Counted from the first letter of the stretch, positions 6,452 through 13,800 are shown. The stretch: 17,133 nt of DNA from DATAXI01 sp036266845 (GCA_036266845.1 DATAXI010000060.1:1-17133); one strand, 5' to 3'. Numbers and translations: made by a program. The notes: a model not told the origin generated them from the letters alone.

Positions 6452-7618
6452 ATGAACAACGGCATGAAAACCCACCACGTAGGCATCATCATGAATGGCG
6501 TCACCGGACGCATGGGCACTAATCAACATTACATCCGGTCCATCCTCGCCATCATGCAACAGGGCGGTGTCCGTGTGGGGGAAGGGGAGGTCATCATGCC
6601 GCGCCCCATCCTGGTCGGGCGCAACGAGGCAAAGCTCCGCAAGCTGGCCGCTCTCGATGAGCGCGTCAGCTTCACCACCGATCTCGACGCAGCCCTTGCC
6701 GATCCCGCCAATCACATTTACTTCGACGCCCAGACCACGGGACGCCGCGCCGCCGCCGTCAAGCGCGCCATCGCCGCGGGCAAACATGTCTATTGCGAGA
6801 AACCGACGGCCGTTTCCACCCAGGCCGCCTATGAATTGTACGAGGTCGCAAAGAATGCCGGCGTGAAAAACGGCGTCGTTCAGGACAAGCTCTGGCTTCC
6901 GGGCCTCGTGAAGCTCAAGACCCTTATCGATACCGGTTTTTTTGGCGAAATCCTCAGCGTCCGCGGCGAGTTCGGCTATTGGGTCTTCACGGGCGCCGAT
7001 GGCGCCGATCCGCAGCGCCCCTCGTGGAATTACCGCAAGGAGGACGATGGCGGCATCATCGTCGATATGCTCTGCCACTGGCGGTACGTCATCGATAACC
7101 TCTTCGGCAAGGTCAAAGCCCTCAGTTGCCTGGGCGCCACGCACATCAAGGAGCGCATCGACGAGGCCGGCAAGCCCTACCAATGCACCGCCGACGATTC
7201 CGCCTACGCCACTTTCGAACTGGATAACGGCGTCATCGCCCACTTCAACTCCTCATGGACCGTCCGCGTCCGCCGCGACGATCTCCTCACCCTCCAGGTG
7301 GATGGCACCAAGGGGAGCGCCGTCGCCGGCCTGCGGGATTGCGTTGCCCAGCACGCCAGCGCCACCCCGCGCCCCACGTGGAACCCGGATATCGATAGCC
7401 CCATCCACTTCTTTGACGCATGGACCAAGGTCCCGGCCTACAAGCCCATGGATAATGCCTTCAAGGTCCAGTGGGAGCTTTTCCTGCGCCACGTGGTGCT
7501 GGACGAGCCGTTCCGCTGGAGTCTGCTTGAGGGCGCAAAAGGCGTTCAGCTCGCCGAGCTTGGGCTCGAAAGCTGGGCCCGGCGGGCCTGGGTGGATGTG
7601 CCCGAGCTGAAGGCCTGA
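6452..7618 (+). CDS. Gfo/Idh/MocA family NAD(P)-dependent oxidoreductase
   Basis: The 388-residue protein begins with a Rossmann segment (V-G-I-I-M-N-G-V-T-G-R-M-G, residues 10-22). H-V-Y-C-E-K-P-T-A at 112-120 follows, the family E-K-P signature with the catalytic-type K117. G-G-I-I-V-D-M-L-C-H-W at 200-210 gives the D205/H209 pair seen near the active site. Members oxidise or reduce hydroxyl groups of sugars, inositols or sugar acids. It is the last gene of the operon, 40 bases after the cupin, and probably acts on the uronate- or sugar-derived product of the GH88 step. The substrate is unknown. The ATG at 6452 is chosen because it sits just ahead of the Rossmann strand. The frame is open back to 6293, but that part overlaps the cupin gene. 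An ATG at 6464 is an alternative. Confidence 0.88.
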   Translation: MNNGMKTHHVGIIMNGVTGRMGTNQHYIRSILAIMQQGGVRVGEGEVIMPRPILVGRNEAKLRKLAALDERVSFTTDLDAALADPANHIYFDAQTTGRRAAAVKRAIAAGKHVYCEKPTAVSTQAAYELYEVAKNAGVKNGVVQDKLWLPGLVKLKTLIDTGFFGEILSVRGEFGYWVFTGADGADPQRPSWNYRKEDDGGIIVDMLCHWRYVIDNLFGKVKALSCLGATHIKERIDEAGKPYQCTADDSAYATFELDNGVIAHFNSSWTVRVRRDDLLTLQVDGTKGSAVAGLRDCVAQHASATPRPTWNPDIDSPIHFFDAWTKVPAYKPMDNAFKVQWELFLRHVVLDEPFRWSLLEGAKGVQLAELGLESWARRAWVDVPELKA

Positions 7619-7727
7619 CGGCCATTTTGCCCGGTTGGACGTGCTTCGAGGCCCCCGGAAGGAGGCGCCTGCCCGCCTTCTCTGTTGACGGGGCACTCCG
7701 GCTGCTTACTCTCTGGGGAATACGCGC

Positions 7728-7919
7728 ATGATGACGCTCTTTCGCAAAGTCTTCTGGCTGGCCCTCTTCGCGGCCTTTACCCTGGGTTTCGTCACGTTGT
7801 TCGATCACGGCTACGTCACCAACCACCAGTTCATCGCGGACGCCAAGAGCGAGATCAACGACTTGATGGTCCTTTTTGCGAAGGCAAAGACGCCGGACAA
7901 AAAGCCCGCTCAGCCGTAG
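7728..7919 (+). CDS. Small single-pass membrane protein, unknown function
   Basis: A 63-residue protein with a basic N-terminus (MMTLFRKVF), a membrane helix at about residues 8-25 (W-L-A-L-F-A-A-F-T-L-G-F-V-T-L-F), and a soluble tail ending K-T-P-D-K-K-P-A-Q-P. GGGGA lies eight bases before the ATG and serves as a plausible ribosome-binding site. I do not recognise the family. It precedes the TPR gene in the same orientation with a 133-base gap, and it follows the GH88 operon by 109 bases. The layout of helix plus short charged tail suits a membrane-anchored accessory subunit. A different frame starting with TTG at 7685 overlaps this gene and the TPR start and is less protein-like. Confidence 0.6.
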   Translation: MMTLFRKVFWLALFAAFTLGFVTLFDHGYVTNHQFIADAKSEINDLMVLFAKAKTPDKKPAQP

Positions 7920-8052
7920 AATCGCCCTCCGGGGCGCGCACCTGCCGGCCCGGCCCGGGGTTTTATTTTACGGCCGCTTTTTTGAGCAAGGCCCTTTTCG
8001 CAGTTGAGAGCCGCGGCTACACTGTGCAAAGTAGCGGTTTTCCCCAGACAAT

Positions 8053-9468
8053 ATGGCCGTAAAGAGCGACAAAGAAATTCCAGACGAAGCCCGCAAGCTG
8101 TGGTTCAAGGCCCTCCAGGCTCTCGAGCTTCACAACTTCGGGTACGTCGTCGAGCTTGTCCGTCCCATCCTTAGGGAGACGCCGGAGTTTCTCCATGGCC
8201 GCACCATTCTGCGCCAGGCGGAGATCGAACGCATCAAGGGAAAGAAAAAATTCTTCGGCGGCTTCTCCGCTCCCTCCCTCAAGAGCGGCAACATCGTCAA
8301 GAAAGACCCCCGCGCCGCCATCGAGCAGGCCGAGGACACCCTCGAGACCGATCCCTTCAACCACGGCGCCAACTTCCTCCTGCGCGATGGCGCCATGGCC
8401 GCCGGTTACGTGGAGATCGCCTCCTTCGCACTGGAGACTGTGGCGCGGGGCAATCCCAAGGATCCCAAAGTGCTCCATGAGCTGGCCAAGCACTACTACG
8501 AGAACGGCTTGCCGGAGAAAGCCGTCGATGTTTACACCAGGATCAGCGAGTTGAACCCCTCCGATCTCTCCGCGGTCAAGGCCGGCAAAGACGCCGCCGC
8601 CCGCGCCTCCATGACCAGCGGGAAGTGGGAGGAAGTTGCCGCATCCGGCGGCACCAAGGATTACCGGGACCTGATTAAAAACAAAGAGGAAGCCATCTCG
8701 CTGGAGCAAAAGAGCCGCGTCGTCAAAAGCGAGGAGATGATCGACCAGCAGCTCAACGAGTTGCTGGGCAAATACGCCGAGAACGAGGCCGCCCAGCAGA
8801 ACGTCGATCTCGTCCGCCGCATCGCCGCCCTTTACGAGCAGAAAGACGATCTCCAGAGCGCCCACCAGTGGTACAGCTACACCGCTCACCTCATGAACAA
8901 CACGGACCCCGCCGTGGCGCGCAAGGTGTCCGAGATTCATCTCAAAATCATCGATAAAAGCATCGGCGAGTACGAGGTGTGGCTGGAGCAATACGGCAAC
9001 ACCGAGACCGCTCCCGAGGCCCGCGCCACGCTGGAGGACCTCCGCAAGCAGAAAGCCGGCAGCCTCCTGGACGAGGCCAGGAAACGCGTCGAGCGCAACC
9101 CCACCGACAGCCTCCTGCGCTTCGAGTTGGGTGAGCAGTTGCTTGCCGCCGGCCACCCCACCGAGGCCATCCCGGAGCTTCAGCAGGCCCGCAAGAACCC
9201 CAGCGTCCGCCTCCGCGCCATGAACCTCCTGGGCGAGTGTTATACCCAGAAGAACATGCTCGATTTTGCCGTCCGCACCTTCGGCGAGGCGTGCAAGGAA
9301 ATGGCCGCCATGGACGATCTCAAGAAAGAGATGACCTACAAGCTCGCCCTTCTTCACGAGCGCATGGGCGATCAAAAATCCTACCTTGAGCGCCTCAAGG
9401 AAATCTACGATGCCGACTATGGCTACAGGGATGTGGCCAAGCGCGTGGAGAGCAGTTACGAGCAGTAA
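8053..9468 (+). CDS. Tetratricopeptide-repeat (TPR) protein
   Basis: The 471-residue soluble protein is rich in Lys, Glu and Ala and mostly helical. TPR-like helical pairs are seen at about residues 137-170 (D-P-K-V-L-H-E-L-A-K-H-Y-Y-E-N-G-L-P-E-K-A), 352-383 (L-R-F-E-L-G-E-Q-L-L-A-A-G-H-P-T-E-A) and 387-419. A Lys-rich region (K-G-K-K-K-F-F-G-G) lies at 62-70. A charged helical stretch around 205-260 may be coiled coil. There is no signal peptide or membrane helix. TPR proteins are protein-interaction scaffolds; the partner here is unknown. Codons end strongly in C and G. A 452-codon open frame runs antisense across it, but its product is a low-quality Gly/Leu/Val-rich shadow, so the + strand is the coding one. 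Confidence 0.85.
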   Translation: MAVKSDKEIPDEARKLWFKALQALELHNFGYVVELVRPILRETPEFLHGRTILRQAEIERIKGKKKFFGGFSAPSLKSGNIVKKDPRAAIEQAEDTLETDPFNHGANFLLRDGAMAAGYVEIASFALETVARGNPKDPKVLHELAKHYYENGLPEKAVDVYTRISELNPSDLSAVKAGKDAAARASMTSGKWEEVAASGGTKDYRDLIKNKEEAISLEQKSRVVKSEEMIDQQLNELLGKYAENEAAQQNVDLVRRIAALYEQKDDLQSAHQWYSYTAHLMNNTDPAVARKVSEIHLKIIDKSIGEYEVWLEQYGNTETAPEARATLEDLRKQKAGSLLDEARKRVERNPTDSLLRFELGEQLLAAGHPTEAIPELQQARKNPSVRLRAMNLLGECYTQKNMLDFAVRTFGEACKEMAAMDDLKKEMTYKLALLHERMGDQKSYLERLKEIYDADYGYRDVAKRVESSYEQ

Positions 9469-9553
9469 CCGCCGGCTGGGAGAGTAAATATGAGCCGGGG
9501 GGGCGATGCGGAACCTTCCCTCCGGGTTCCAATAAACTTTGTCCGTTTGTCTG

Positions 9554-9563
9554 CGAATATTCG
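9554..9563. promoter_or_regulatory. Perfect palindrome CGAATATTCG upstream of the esterase gene
   Basis: A 10-base perfect palindrome lies 33-42 bases before the ATG at 9596. Partly matching TTGT and ACAA arms lie outside it with unequal spacers. It is a plausible dimeric regulator site for the esterase gene, but a single short palindrome in an AT-richer leader could be chance. Confidence 0.2.
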
Positions 9564-9595
9564 AAACAATCGCCCTTTAAATCCGTTTCAATTCC

Positions 9596-10492
9596 ATGTT
9601 GTACGAACGATTTTTTCCCGCGGCACTCCTCACGCTCTTCGCGGCGGCCAGCCTGGCTTGCGCGCAGAGTGCCACCCCTTTGCCTGCGGCCTCACCCGCG
9701 GCCAATAGCCCCGCGGTGGTGGATGTATGGCCGCAGGGGAAGATGCCCGGCCATGGCGCGACCGGTCCGGAGACGGTGTTGCCCGCGCGCGATGGCTTTC
9801 ACCGGGTTACGAACGTCAGCGTCCCAACCTTGACGATTTTTGCGGCGCCCAATGCCGGCGGCGCGGCCCCGGCAATGATCATCTGTCCCGGTGGCGGCTA
9901 CAGCTATACCGTCGTGGACAAGGAGGGATCGGAGATTGCCGCATGGCTGAACGCAAACGGGATCACCGGCCTGGTCCTCAAATACCGGGCGCCCCACAAT
10001 CGCGACGGGGCCATGCAGGATGTCCAGCGGGCCTTGAGCCTCACGCGCGCCCATGCGGCGGAGTGGAAGATCGACCCGAAGCGCCTGGGTGTAATCGGCT
10101 TCTCGGCCGGGGGCAATCTGGCGGCGAAAGCCAGCACGCAATTCGATGCGCGCACTTACCCCCCCATCGATGATGTCGATCAACAAAGCTGCCGCCCGGA
10201 CTTTGCCATCCTCGTTTATCCGGCCTATCTGGAGGACGGCCACGGCCATCTTTCCGCGGACCTGAACGTGAAGGCGAATATCCCGCCCACGCTCATCATC
10301 CACAATGAGGACGACCACGCATTCGTCCCCGGCAGCAAGCTCTATAACGCCGCCCTCGACCAGACGAAGGTTGTGCACGAGTTCAAGTGCTATCCCACCG
10401 GCGGCCACGGATACGGCCTGCATTGCACGAAGGACGCAAAAGTCTGGCCGCAGGACGCCATCGAGTGGCTGCGCAAGACCGGCATCCTGTGA
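9596..10492 (+). CDS. Secreted alpha/beta hydrolase, carbohydrate-esterase type
   Basis: The 298-residue protein begins with a signal peptide (hydrophobic residues about 8-22, probable cleavage after A-C-A). The mature part starts near D-V-W-P-Q-G-K-M-P-G (43-52), a pattern common at the N-terminus of bacterial acetyl-xylan-type esterases. The oxyanion region is C-P-G-G-G-Y (97-102). The nucleophile elbow is G-F-S-A-G-G with S170. The acid is D239 or D240 (N-E-D-D-H-A-F-V), and the base is H271 in G-G-H-G-Y-G-L. It should act in the periplasm or outside on esterified sugars such as acetylated hemicellulose. That substrate is inference; peptidase or lipase activity is less likely given the WPxGxxPG start. 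It lies downstream of the TPR gene and upstream of rpsN, with no obvious operon partner. Confidence 0.85.
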   Translation: MLYERFFPAALLTLFAAASLACAQSATPLPAASPAANSPAVVDVWPQGKMPGHGATGPETVLPARDGFHRVTNVSVPTLTIFAAPNAGGAAPAMIICPGGGYSYTVVDKEGSEIAAWLNANGITGLVLKYRAPHNRDGAMQDVQRALSLTRAHAAEWKIDPKRLGVIGFSAGGNLAAKASTQFDARTYPPIDDVDQQSCRPDFAILVYPAYLEDGHGHLSADLNVKANIPPTLIIHNEDDHAFVPGSKLYNAALDQTKVVHEFKCYPTGGHGYGLHCTKDAKVWPQDAIEWLRKTGIL

Positions 10493-10510
10493 GGAGCGCA
10501 AAGGCGTTCC
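10493..10510 (+). other. Short hairpin in the esterase-rpsN gap
   Basis: GGAGCGC (10493-10499) and GCGTTCC (10504-10510) can form a seven-pair stem with one G-U pair and an AAAG loop, starting at the esterase stop. It is followed by an A-run rather than a T-run, so it is not a typical + strand terminator. It may still stabilise the esterase mRNA end. Confidence 0.3.
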
Positions 10511-10523
10511 CTAAAAAAAGACC

Positions 10524-10551
10524 TTGCCTTTCCCGGTTCGCCATCTATCTT
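10524..10551 (+). promoter_or_regulatory. Candidate sigma-70-type promoter for rpsN
   Basis: TTGCCT at 10524-10529 and TATCTT at 10546-10551 are separated by 16 bases. Each keeps four of six consensus bases. Transcription would start near 10558, about 17 bases before the rpsN ATG. The boxes are weak, so this is only a suggestion. Confidence 0.3.
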
Positions 10552-10574
10552 CCTCCCTCCCGAATAAAAACCGT

Positions 10575-10844
10575 ATGGCTAAAAAGAGTTGGACAGAACG
10601 TGAAAAACGCAAGCAGGCGACCGTCAACAAGTTTGCCGCGCTGCGCGCCGAACTGAAGGCGAAAAAAGACTATCTCGGACTCACCCAGCTCCCGCGTAAC
10701 GCAAGCCCCAGCCGGCTGACCAATCGCTGCCAGACCAGCGGCCGCCGCCGTGCTTTTATTCGCCGTTTCAAGCTTTCCCGTATCGCGTTTCGCGAGTTGG
10801 CCACACAGGGGCTTATCCCGGGCGTGACCAAGTCGAGCTGGTAA
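10575..10844 (+). CDS. rpsN: 30S ribosomal protein S14, zinc-free (C-minus) type
   Basis: The 89-residue protein is a full-length S14. It has a basic start M-A-K-K-S-W, L-P-R-N-A-S-P-S-R-L-T-N-R-C (39-52), T-S-G-R-R-R-A at 54-60, and the conserved end S-R-I-A-F-R-E-L-A-x-x-G-x-I-P-G-V-x-K-S-S-W. It lacks the two CxxC pairs of the zinc-binding short form, so it is the longer type. S14 binds the 16S rRNA in the head of the small subunit. It stands outside a ribosomal protein cluster here, between an esterase gene and an HlyC-like gene, with its own possible promoter and a strong terminator. The ATG at 10575 gives the family's normal N-terminus; an upstream in-frame start would add 17 unlikely residues. 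Confidence 0.97.
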   Translation: MAKKSWTEREKRKQATVNKFAALRAELKAKKDYLGLTQLPRNASPSRLTNRCQTSGRRRAFIRRFKLSRIAFRELATQGLIPGVTKSSW

Positions 10845-10875
10845 ACGTTCTTCCTGCCAGGCTCCCTTCTTTAAA

Positions 10876-10911
10876 GGCTCGCGGCCCTGCGGTCGCGAGC
10901 CCTTCTTTTTT
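10876..10911 (+). terminator. rpsN: Rho-independent terminator after rpsN
   Basis: GGCTCGCG (10876-10883) and CGCGAGCC (10894-10901) form a perfect eight-pair stem. Three more inner pairs (GCC with GGT) are possible around a CTGC loop. A T-rich run (CTTCTTTTTT) follows at 10902-10911. The structure starts 31 bases after the rpsN stop and ends before the leader of the next gene, so it marks rpsN as a separate transcription unit. Confidence 0.85.
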
Positions 10912-10934
10912 AAGGGGGGAGAACAAAAATAACC

Positions 10935-12326
10935 ATGCATGCCGTCCTTCAAACCGTGCTTTTGAGTGACGCCATCGCCACCCAATGGGAGGCGCCGGAC
11001 GTCATTTTCTTCAAGCTGCTGGGCGTGCTCCTCATCGTGGCCGTCAATGGCTTCTTCGTGATCGCGGAGTTTTCCATTGTGAAAATCCGCTCCAGCCAGC
11101 TCGACAGCCTCATCGAGAAAGGGGATAGCCGCGCCCGCATGGCCCGCCATGTGACCGAGCACCTGGATACCTATCTGTCCGCGACGCAACTGGGCGTGAC
11201 GATGGCCAGCCTGGCCCTCGGCTGGGTGGGCGAGCCCTACGTGGCACGCCTGATCGAGCCGGTTTTCGCAATCCTGCATGTAACCTCCGCGACCGTCGTG
11301 AATACCGTGGCCGTCATCCTGGGCTTCGCGATTATTACCTTCCTCCACATCACGCTCGGCGAGCTGGGACCGAAGTATCTGGCCATCGATGACCCGCTGG
11401 GCGTCTCCCTGCGCGTGGTGCGCCCGTTGCGCATATTTGTCTCCGTGTTTCGCCCGGTCATCTGGCTGCTCAATCGCTCATCAAACATCATCCTGCGCGA
11501 TTTTCTGCGGATGAAACCGGCGGGCGGCGTGGAGCTGGCCCATAGCGAGGAGGAACTGCGCCTCATCCTTGCGGAGAGCCAGGATGCGAAGGAGGTAACC
11601 CCGCTGGGCAAGGAGATCCTGATGAACGCGCTGGATCTGCGCCATCGCGTGGTGCGGGATATCATGACTCCGCGCGGCCATGTCGTATTTCTCAATACGG
11701 AGGAAACCTTCGATGAGAACCTGAAGACGGCGCTCGTCTCGCGCCACACGCGGTTTCCATTGTGCGAGGGGCACCTGGATCACACGCTGGGCCTGGTGCA
11801 CATCAAGGATTTGCTTTCCCTTACCCGCGAGGCGAATCCCGATCTGCTTGCCATCAAGCGCGACCTGCTGCCCGTGCCGGAGATGATGCCGCTGGAGAAG
11901 CTGCTCGATTTTTTTCTGAAGAAGCATGCCCACCTTGCGCTGGTGGTGGATGAATACGGCGGCACCGTTGGCATTGTCTCGCTGGATAATGTGCTGGAGG
12001 AGTTGGTGGGCGATATCCAGGACGAGTTCGACGCCGAGGATCAGGAGTACAGGAAGATCAACGACGAGGAGTTCATCGTGGAAGGGGCGCTTGGCCTTTA
12101 CGAGGTGAACGATCTCATTGGCCTGGAACTGGAAAGCGCGGATGTCAGCACGATCGGCGGCTATGTCACCAATCTGCTCGGCCACCTGCCGCGTCCGGGC
12201 GAGCAGGTGCGCATCGACGGTTACATGGTCGTGGTCACCAAGGCCGATGGCCGCCGCGTCAGCCAGTTGCACTTCAAGAAATTGTCTTCCGATGCCGCGG
12301 CCCCGGCCAGGGGCGCCGCGGAGTGA
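10935..12326 (+). CDS. CNNM/CorC (HlyC-like) membrane protein with DUF21, CBS pair and CorC domain
   Basis: The 463-residue protein has the standard order. An N-terminal DUF21 domain with about four membrane segments (roughly 25-50, 85-105, 108-140 and 160-180) carries A-E-F-S-I-V-K (44-50) and L-G-E-L-G-P-K (141-147). A CBS pair follows from about 240 to 360, with R-D-I-M-T-P-R (241-247) and V-V-D-E-Y-G-G-T-x-G-I-V (337-348). Last comes a CorC/HlyC transporter-associated domain (about 375-450) with the T-I-G-G-Y-V motif at 406-411. Proteins of this kind act in magnesium or other divalent-cation efflux at the inner membrane; the old 'hemolysin' name is historical. G-rich sequence at 10914-10921 lies 13 bases before the ATG, a slightly long ribosome-binding-site spacing. 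Its stop is three bases from the convergent anti-sigma gene. Confidence 0.9.
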   Translation: MHAVLQTVLLSDAIATQWEAPDVIFFKLLGVLLIVAVNGFFVIAEFSIVKIRSSQLDSLIEKGDSRARMARHVTEHLDTYLSATQLGVTMASLALGWVGEPYVARLIEPVFAILHVTSATVVNTVAVILGFAIITFLHITLGELGPKYLAIDDPLGVSLRVVRPLRIFVSVFRPVIWLLNRSSNIILRDFLRMKPAGGVELAHSEEELRLILAESQDAKEVTPLGKEILMNALDLRHRVVRDIMTPRGHVVFLNTEETFDENLKTALVSRHTRFPLCEGHLDHTLGLVHIKDLLSLTREANPDLLAIKRDLLPVPEMMPLEKLLDFFLKKHAHLALVVDEYGGTVGIVSLDNVLEELVGDIQDEFDAEDQEYRKINDEEFIVEGALGLYEVNDLIGLELESADVSTIGGYVTNLLGHLPRPGEQVRIDGYMVVVTKADGRRVSQLHFKKLSSDAAAPARGAAE

Positions 12327-12329
12327 CCG

Positions 12330-12734
12330 CTACGCCGGCTTGAAGTGCTTGGTCAGCACCAGCTCCATCCCATTGTGCTTGGGCCGGAAGTCCACGTGGT
12401 CAAACGCCGTCCGGATGAGGTGCAGGCCCAGGCCGCCCGGCTGCACGGTATCCAGCGCCCGCCCGCACCATCGCGTGGGCTCGCCGCCTTGCTCGCCATA
12501 ATCCCTCAGGCGGAAACGCACCCCGGTCTCCGTTTTCTCGCAGGAGAGGCCCATCAGGCGGGTTTCATCCCGGTAAACGTGGCGGATGATGTTGGTGCAC
12601 GCCTCGTCCACGCCCAGCACGATCAGGTCCACCTGCTCCGCGGGCAGCAGCGCATCCAGCGCGAATTGCCGCACCAGGCTTCGGACGGAACTTAGGTTCG
12701 CAGGATGACTTGCGAACTCGATCTTTCGCTTCAT
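12330..12734 (-). CDS. RsbW-like anti-sigma factor / serine-protein kinase (HATPase_c_2)
   Basis: The 134-residue protein is a single GHKL ATPase domain. The N-box is D-E-A-C-T-N-I-I-R-H (E44, N48), the G1 box is R-D-Y-G (D78), and the G2 box is G-G-L-G-L-H-L-I (100-107). These are the hallmarks of RsbW/SpoIIAB kinases, which bind a sigma factor or phosphorylate a STAS-domain antagonist in partner-switching. No STAS partner, sigma factor or PP2C phosphatase gene is in the window, so the circuit it serves is unknown. It could also serve as a stand-alone regulator fed by a distant phosphatase. The ATG is at 12734 with no good ribosome-binding site. It is convergent with the HlyC-like gene, leaving no room for a terminator between them. 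Confidence 0.85.
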   Translation of the reverse strand: MKRKIEFASHPANLSSVRSLVRQFALDALLPAEQVDLIVLGVDEACTNIIRHVYRDETRLMGLSCEKTETGVRFRLRDYGEQGGEPTRWCGRALDTVQPGGLGLHLIRTAFDHVDFRPKHNGMELVLTKHFKPA

Positions 12735-12919
12735 CGATTTTGGAGTACGGGCGTTAGGCTTCCAGCATCCGGCCTAACCCTCCGCAGGGCAAGCCGTCGC
12801 TGCCCTTTTTTCCATGCCGCATATTTCTTGAACAAAATGCATGCTCCTTCCGTCCGAAAGTTTCAAATACGCTGCGGCTTGCGAAAATGCCTGCGCCGCC
12901 GCATCCTGCCATCCCGTCC

Positions 12920-13726
12920 ATGAAAATCGTCTTTTGCGCCGCACTCGCCGTTGCAACCATCGCCCCAGTCGCCCTCCTGGCCGCCGAGCCGGAAACTGCC
13001 TATCAGGCCCTGCGCACCGTGAGCGCCCAGCGGGGCGGCGATATCCTCAAGCACGTGATCGAGGTAACGGGGCAGGGGGGGGTGCCGGAGCCCGTGGCCT
13101 GGCGCGTGATCCTGGATGATCCCACCGCGCGCGGCGGCGTGCGCGAGCTGGATGTCGCCCACGGAAAAATCGTTGCCGAGCATACCCCGATGCGCCAATA
13201 CAGCGGCTCCGCGGCCGGCGCCCTCATCGATTTTCATAAGCTGAACCTCGACTCCTCCGGCGCATTCACCGTCACGGAAAAGGAGGCGCAGAAGGCGCAC
13301 CTCGGTTTTGACAGTGTCGATTACACCCTGCGCACCGGGGATGGACCGGACGCGAATCCCATCTGGGTCATCCATCTGATGGACCCTGCCCATCACAGTG
13401 TCGGAAGTATGTCCGTGGGCGCCGATACGGGCGCCATCGTCAGTAGCGACCTGTACAGCCACCACGAGCAGGCTCCCTATGTGGCCAGCCAAACGGCTCC
13501 GCCGCCCCCTCCGCCCCCCGCAAGCTACCAGACCCAGCAAGTGGATCACGATAACCTTTATACTCCGCCTGCCGATGAGCCCCCGCCCCAGCGCCAGGCG
13601 GATGACAATGACACGGAGGATACCCAGGGCCTGCGCATCGGTCATCGCATCAAACAGGCGTTCATTTCCGCCGGCGTCTCGCTCAAGAACTTCGTGACCG
13701 GCCAAAGCGCTTCCTCCGACCACTAG
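12920..13726 (+). CDS. Secreted protein of unknown function with proline-rich C-terminal part
   Basis: The 268-residue protein starts with a signal peptide: MKIVFCAALAVATIAP, then a hydrophobic run and L-L-A-A-E near residue 23. The N-terminal domain has alternating short strands, such as W-R-V-I-L-D-D (61-67) and W-V-I-H-L-M-D (149-155), and ends in S-V-G-A-D-T-G-A-I-V (165-174). This recalls PepSY-type folds, but weakly, so no family is assigned. Seven consecutive prolines lie at 194-200 and more Pro/Gln follows. The last part (238-262) is an amphipathic segment. An ATG at 12887 would add 11 residues before the signal peptide and is less likely. An eight-G tract falls inside the gene (13075-13082). 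No operon partner is visible. Confidence 0.7.
   Translation: MKIVFCAALAVATIAPVALLAAEPETAYQALRTVSAQRGGDILKHVIEVTGQGGVPEPVAWRVILDDPTARGGVRELDVAHGKIVAEHTPMRQYSGSAAGALIDFHKLNLDSSGAFTVTEKEAQKAHLGFDSVDYTLRTGDGPDANPIWVIHLMDPAHHSVGSMSVGADTGAIVSSDLYSHHEQAPYVASQTAPPPPPPPASYQTQQVDHDNLYTPPADEPPPQRQADDNDTEDTQGLRIGHRIKQAFISAGVSLKNFVTGQSASSDH
13075..13082 (+). repeat. Eight-G homopolymer inside the secreted-protein gene
   Basis: GGGGGGGG lies in the codons for G-Q-G-G-V-P near residue 53 of the secreted protein. Slippage by one base would shift the frame soon after the signal peptide. Such tracts act as on/off switches in some bacterial surface genes; here it may equally be chance or a sequencing risk. Confidence 0.5.
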
Positions 13727-13800
13727 TGGCACCGGAAAAACCCGGGCCGAGTAGCGATTATTATCACCCTTAGACCCTCGGGAGACCCGCGTGCCTGTTT

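Noticed and set aside
7658..7667. Strong ribosome-binding-like AAGGAGG after the Gfo/Idh gene
   Set aside because: No ATG or GTG lies at a suitable distance, and the nearest TTG opens only the rejected shadow frame.
7920..7975. GC-rich segment followed by TTTTATTTT after the small membrane gene as a terminator
   Set aside because: The GC-rich part can fold only into short, competing stems not directly abutting the T-run, so I could not support a terminator.
7685..8062. TTG-started + strand frame of 125 codons
   Set aside because: It overlaps the small membrane protein in another frame and runs into the TPR gene start; its product has no membrane or domain pattern.
8017..9375. 452-codon open frame on the minus strand across the TPR gene
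   Set aside because: The + strand encodes a protein with clear TPR pattern; the antisense product is a Gly/Leu/Val-rich shadow with no domain.
9490..9708. Short + strand frame beginning near the seven-G run after the TPR gene
   Set aside because: It overlaps the signal peptide region of the esterase in another frame, has no family resemblance and mixed composition.
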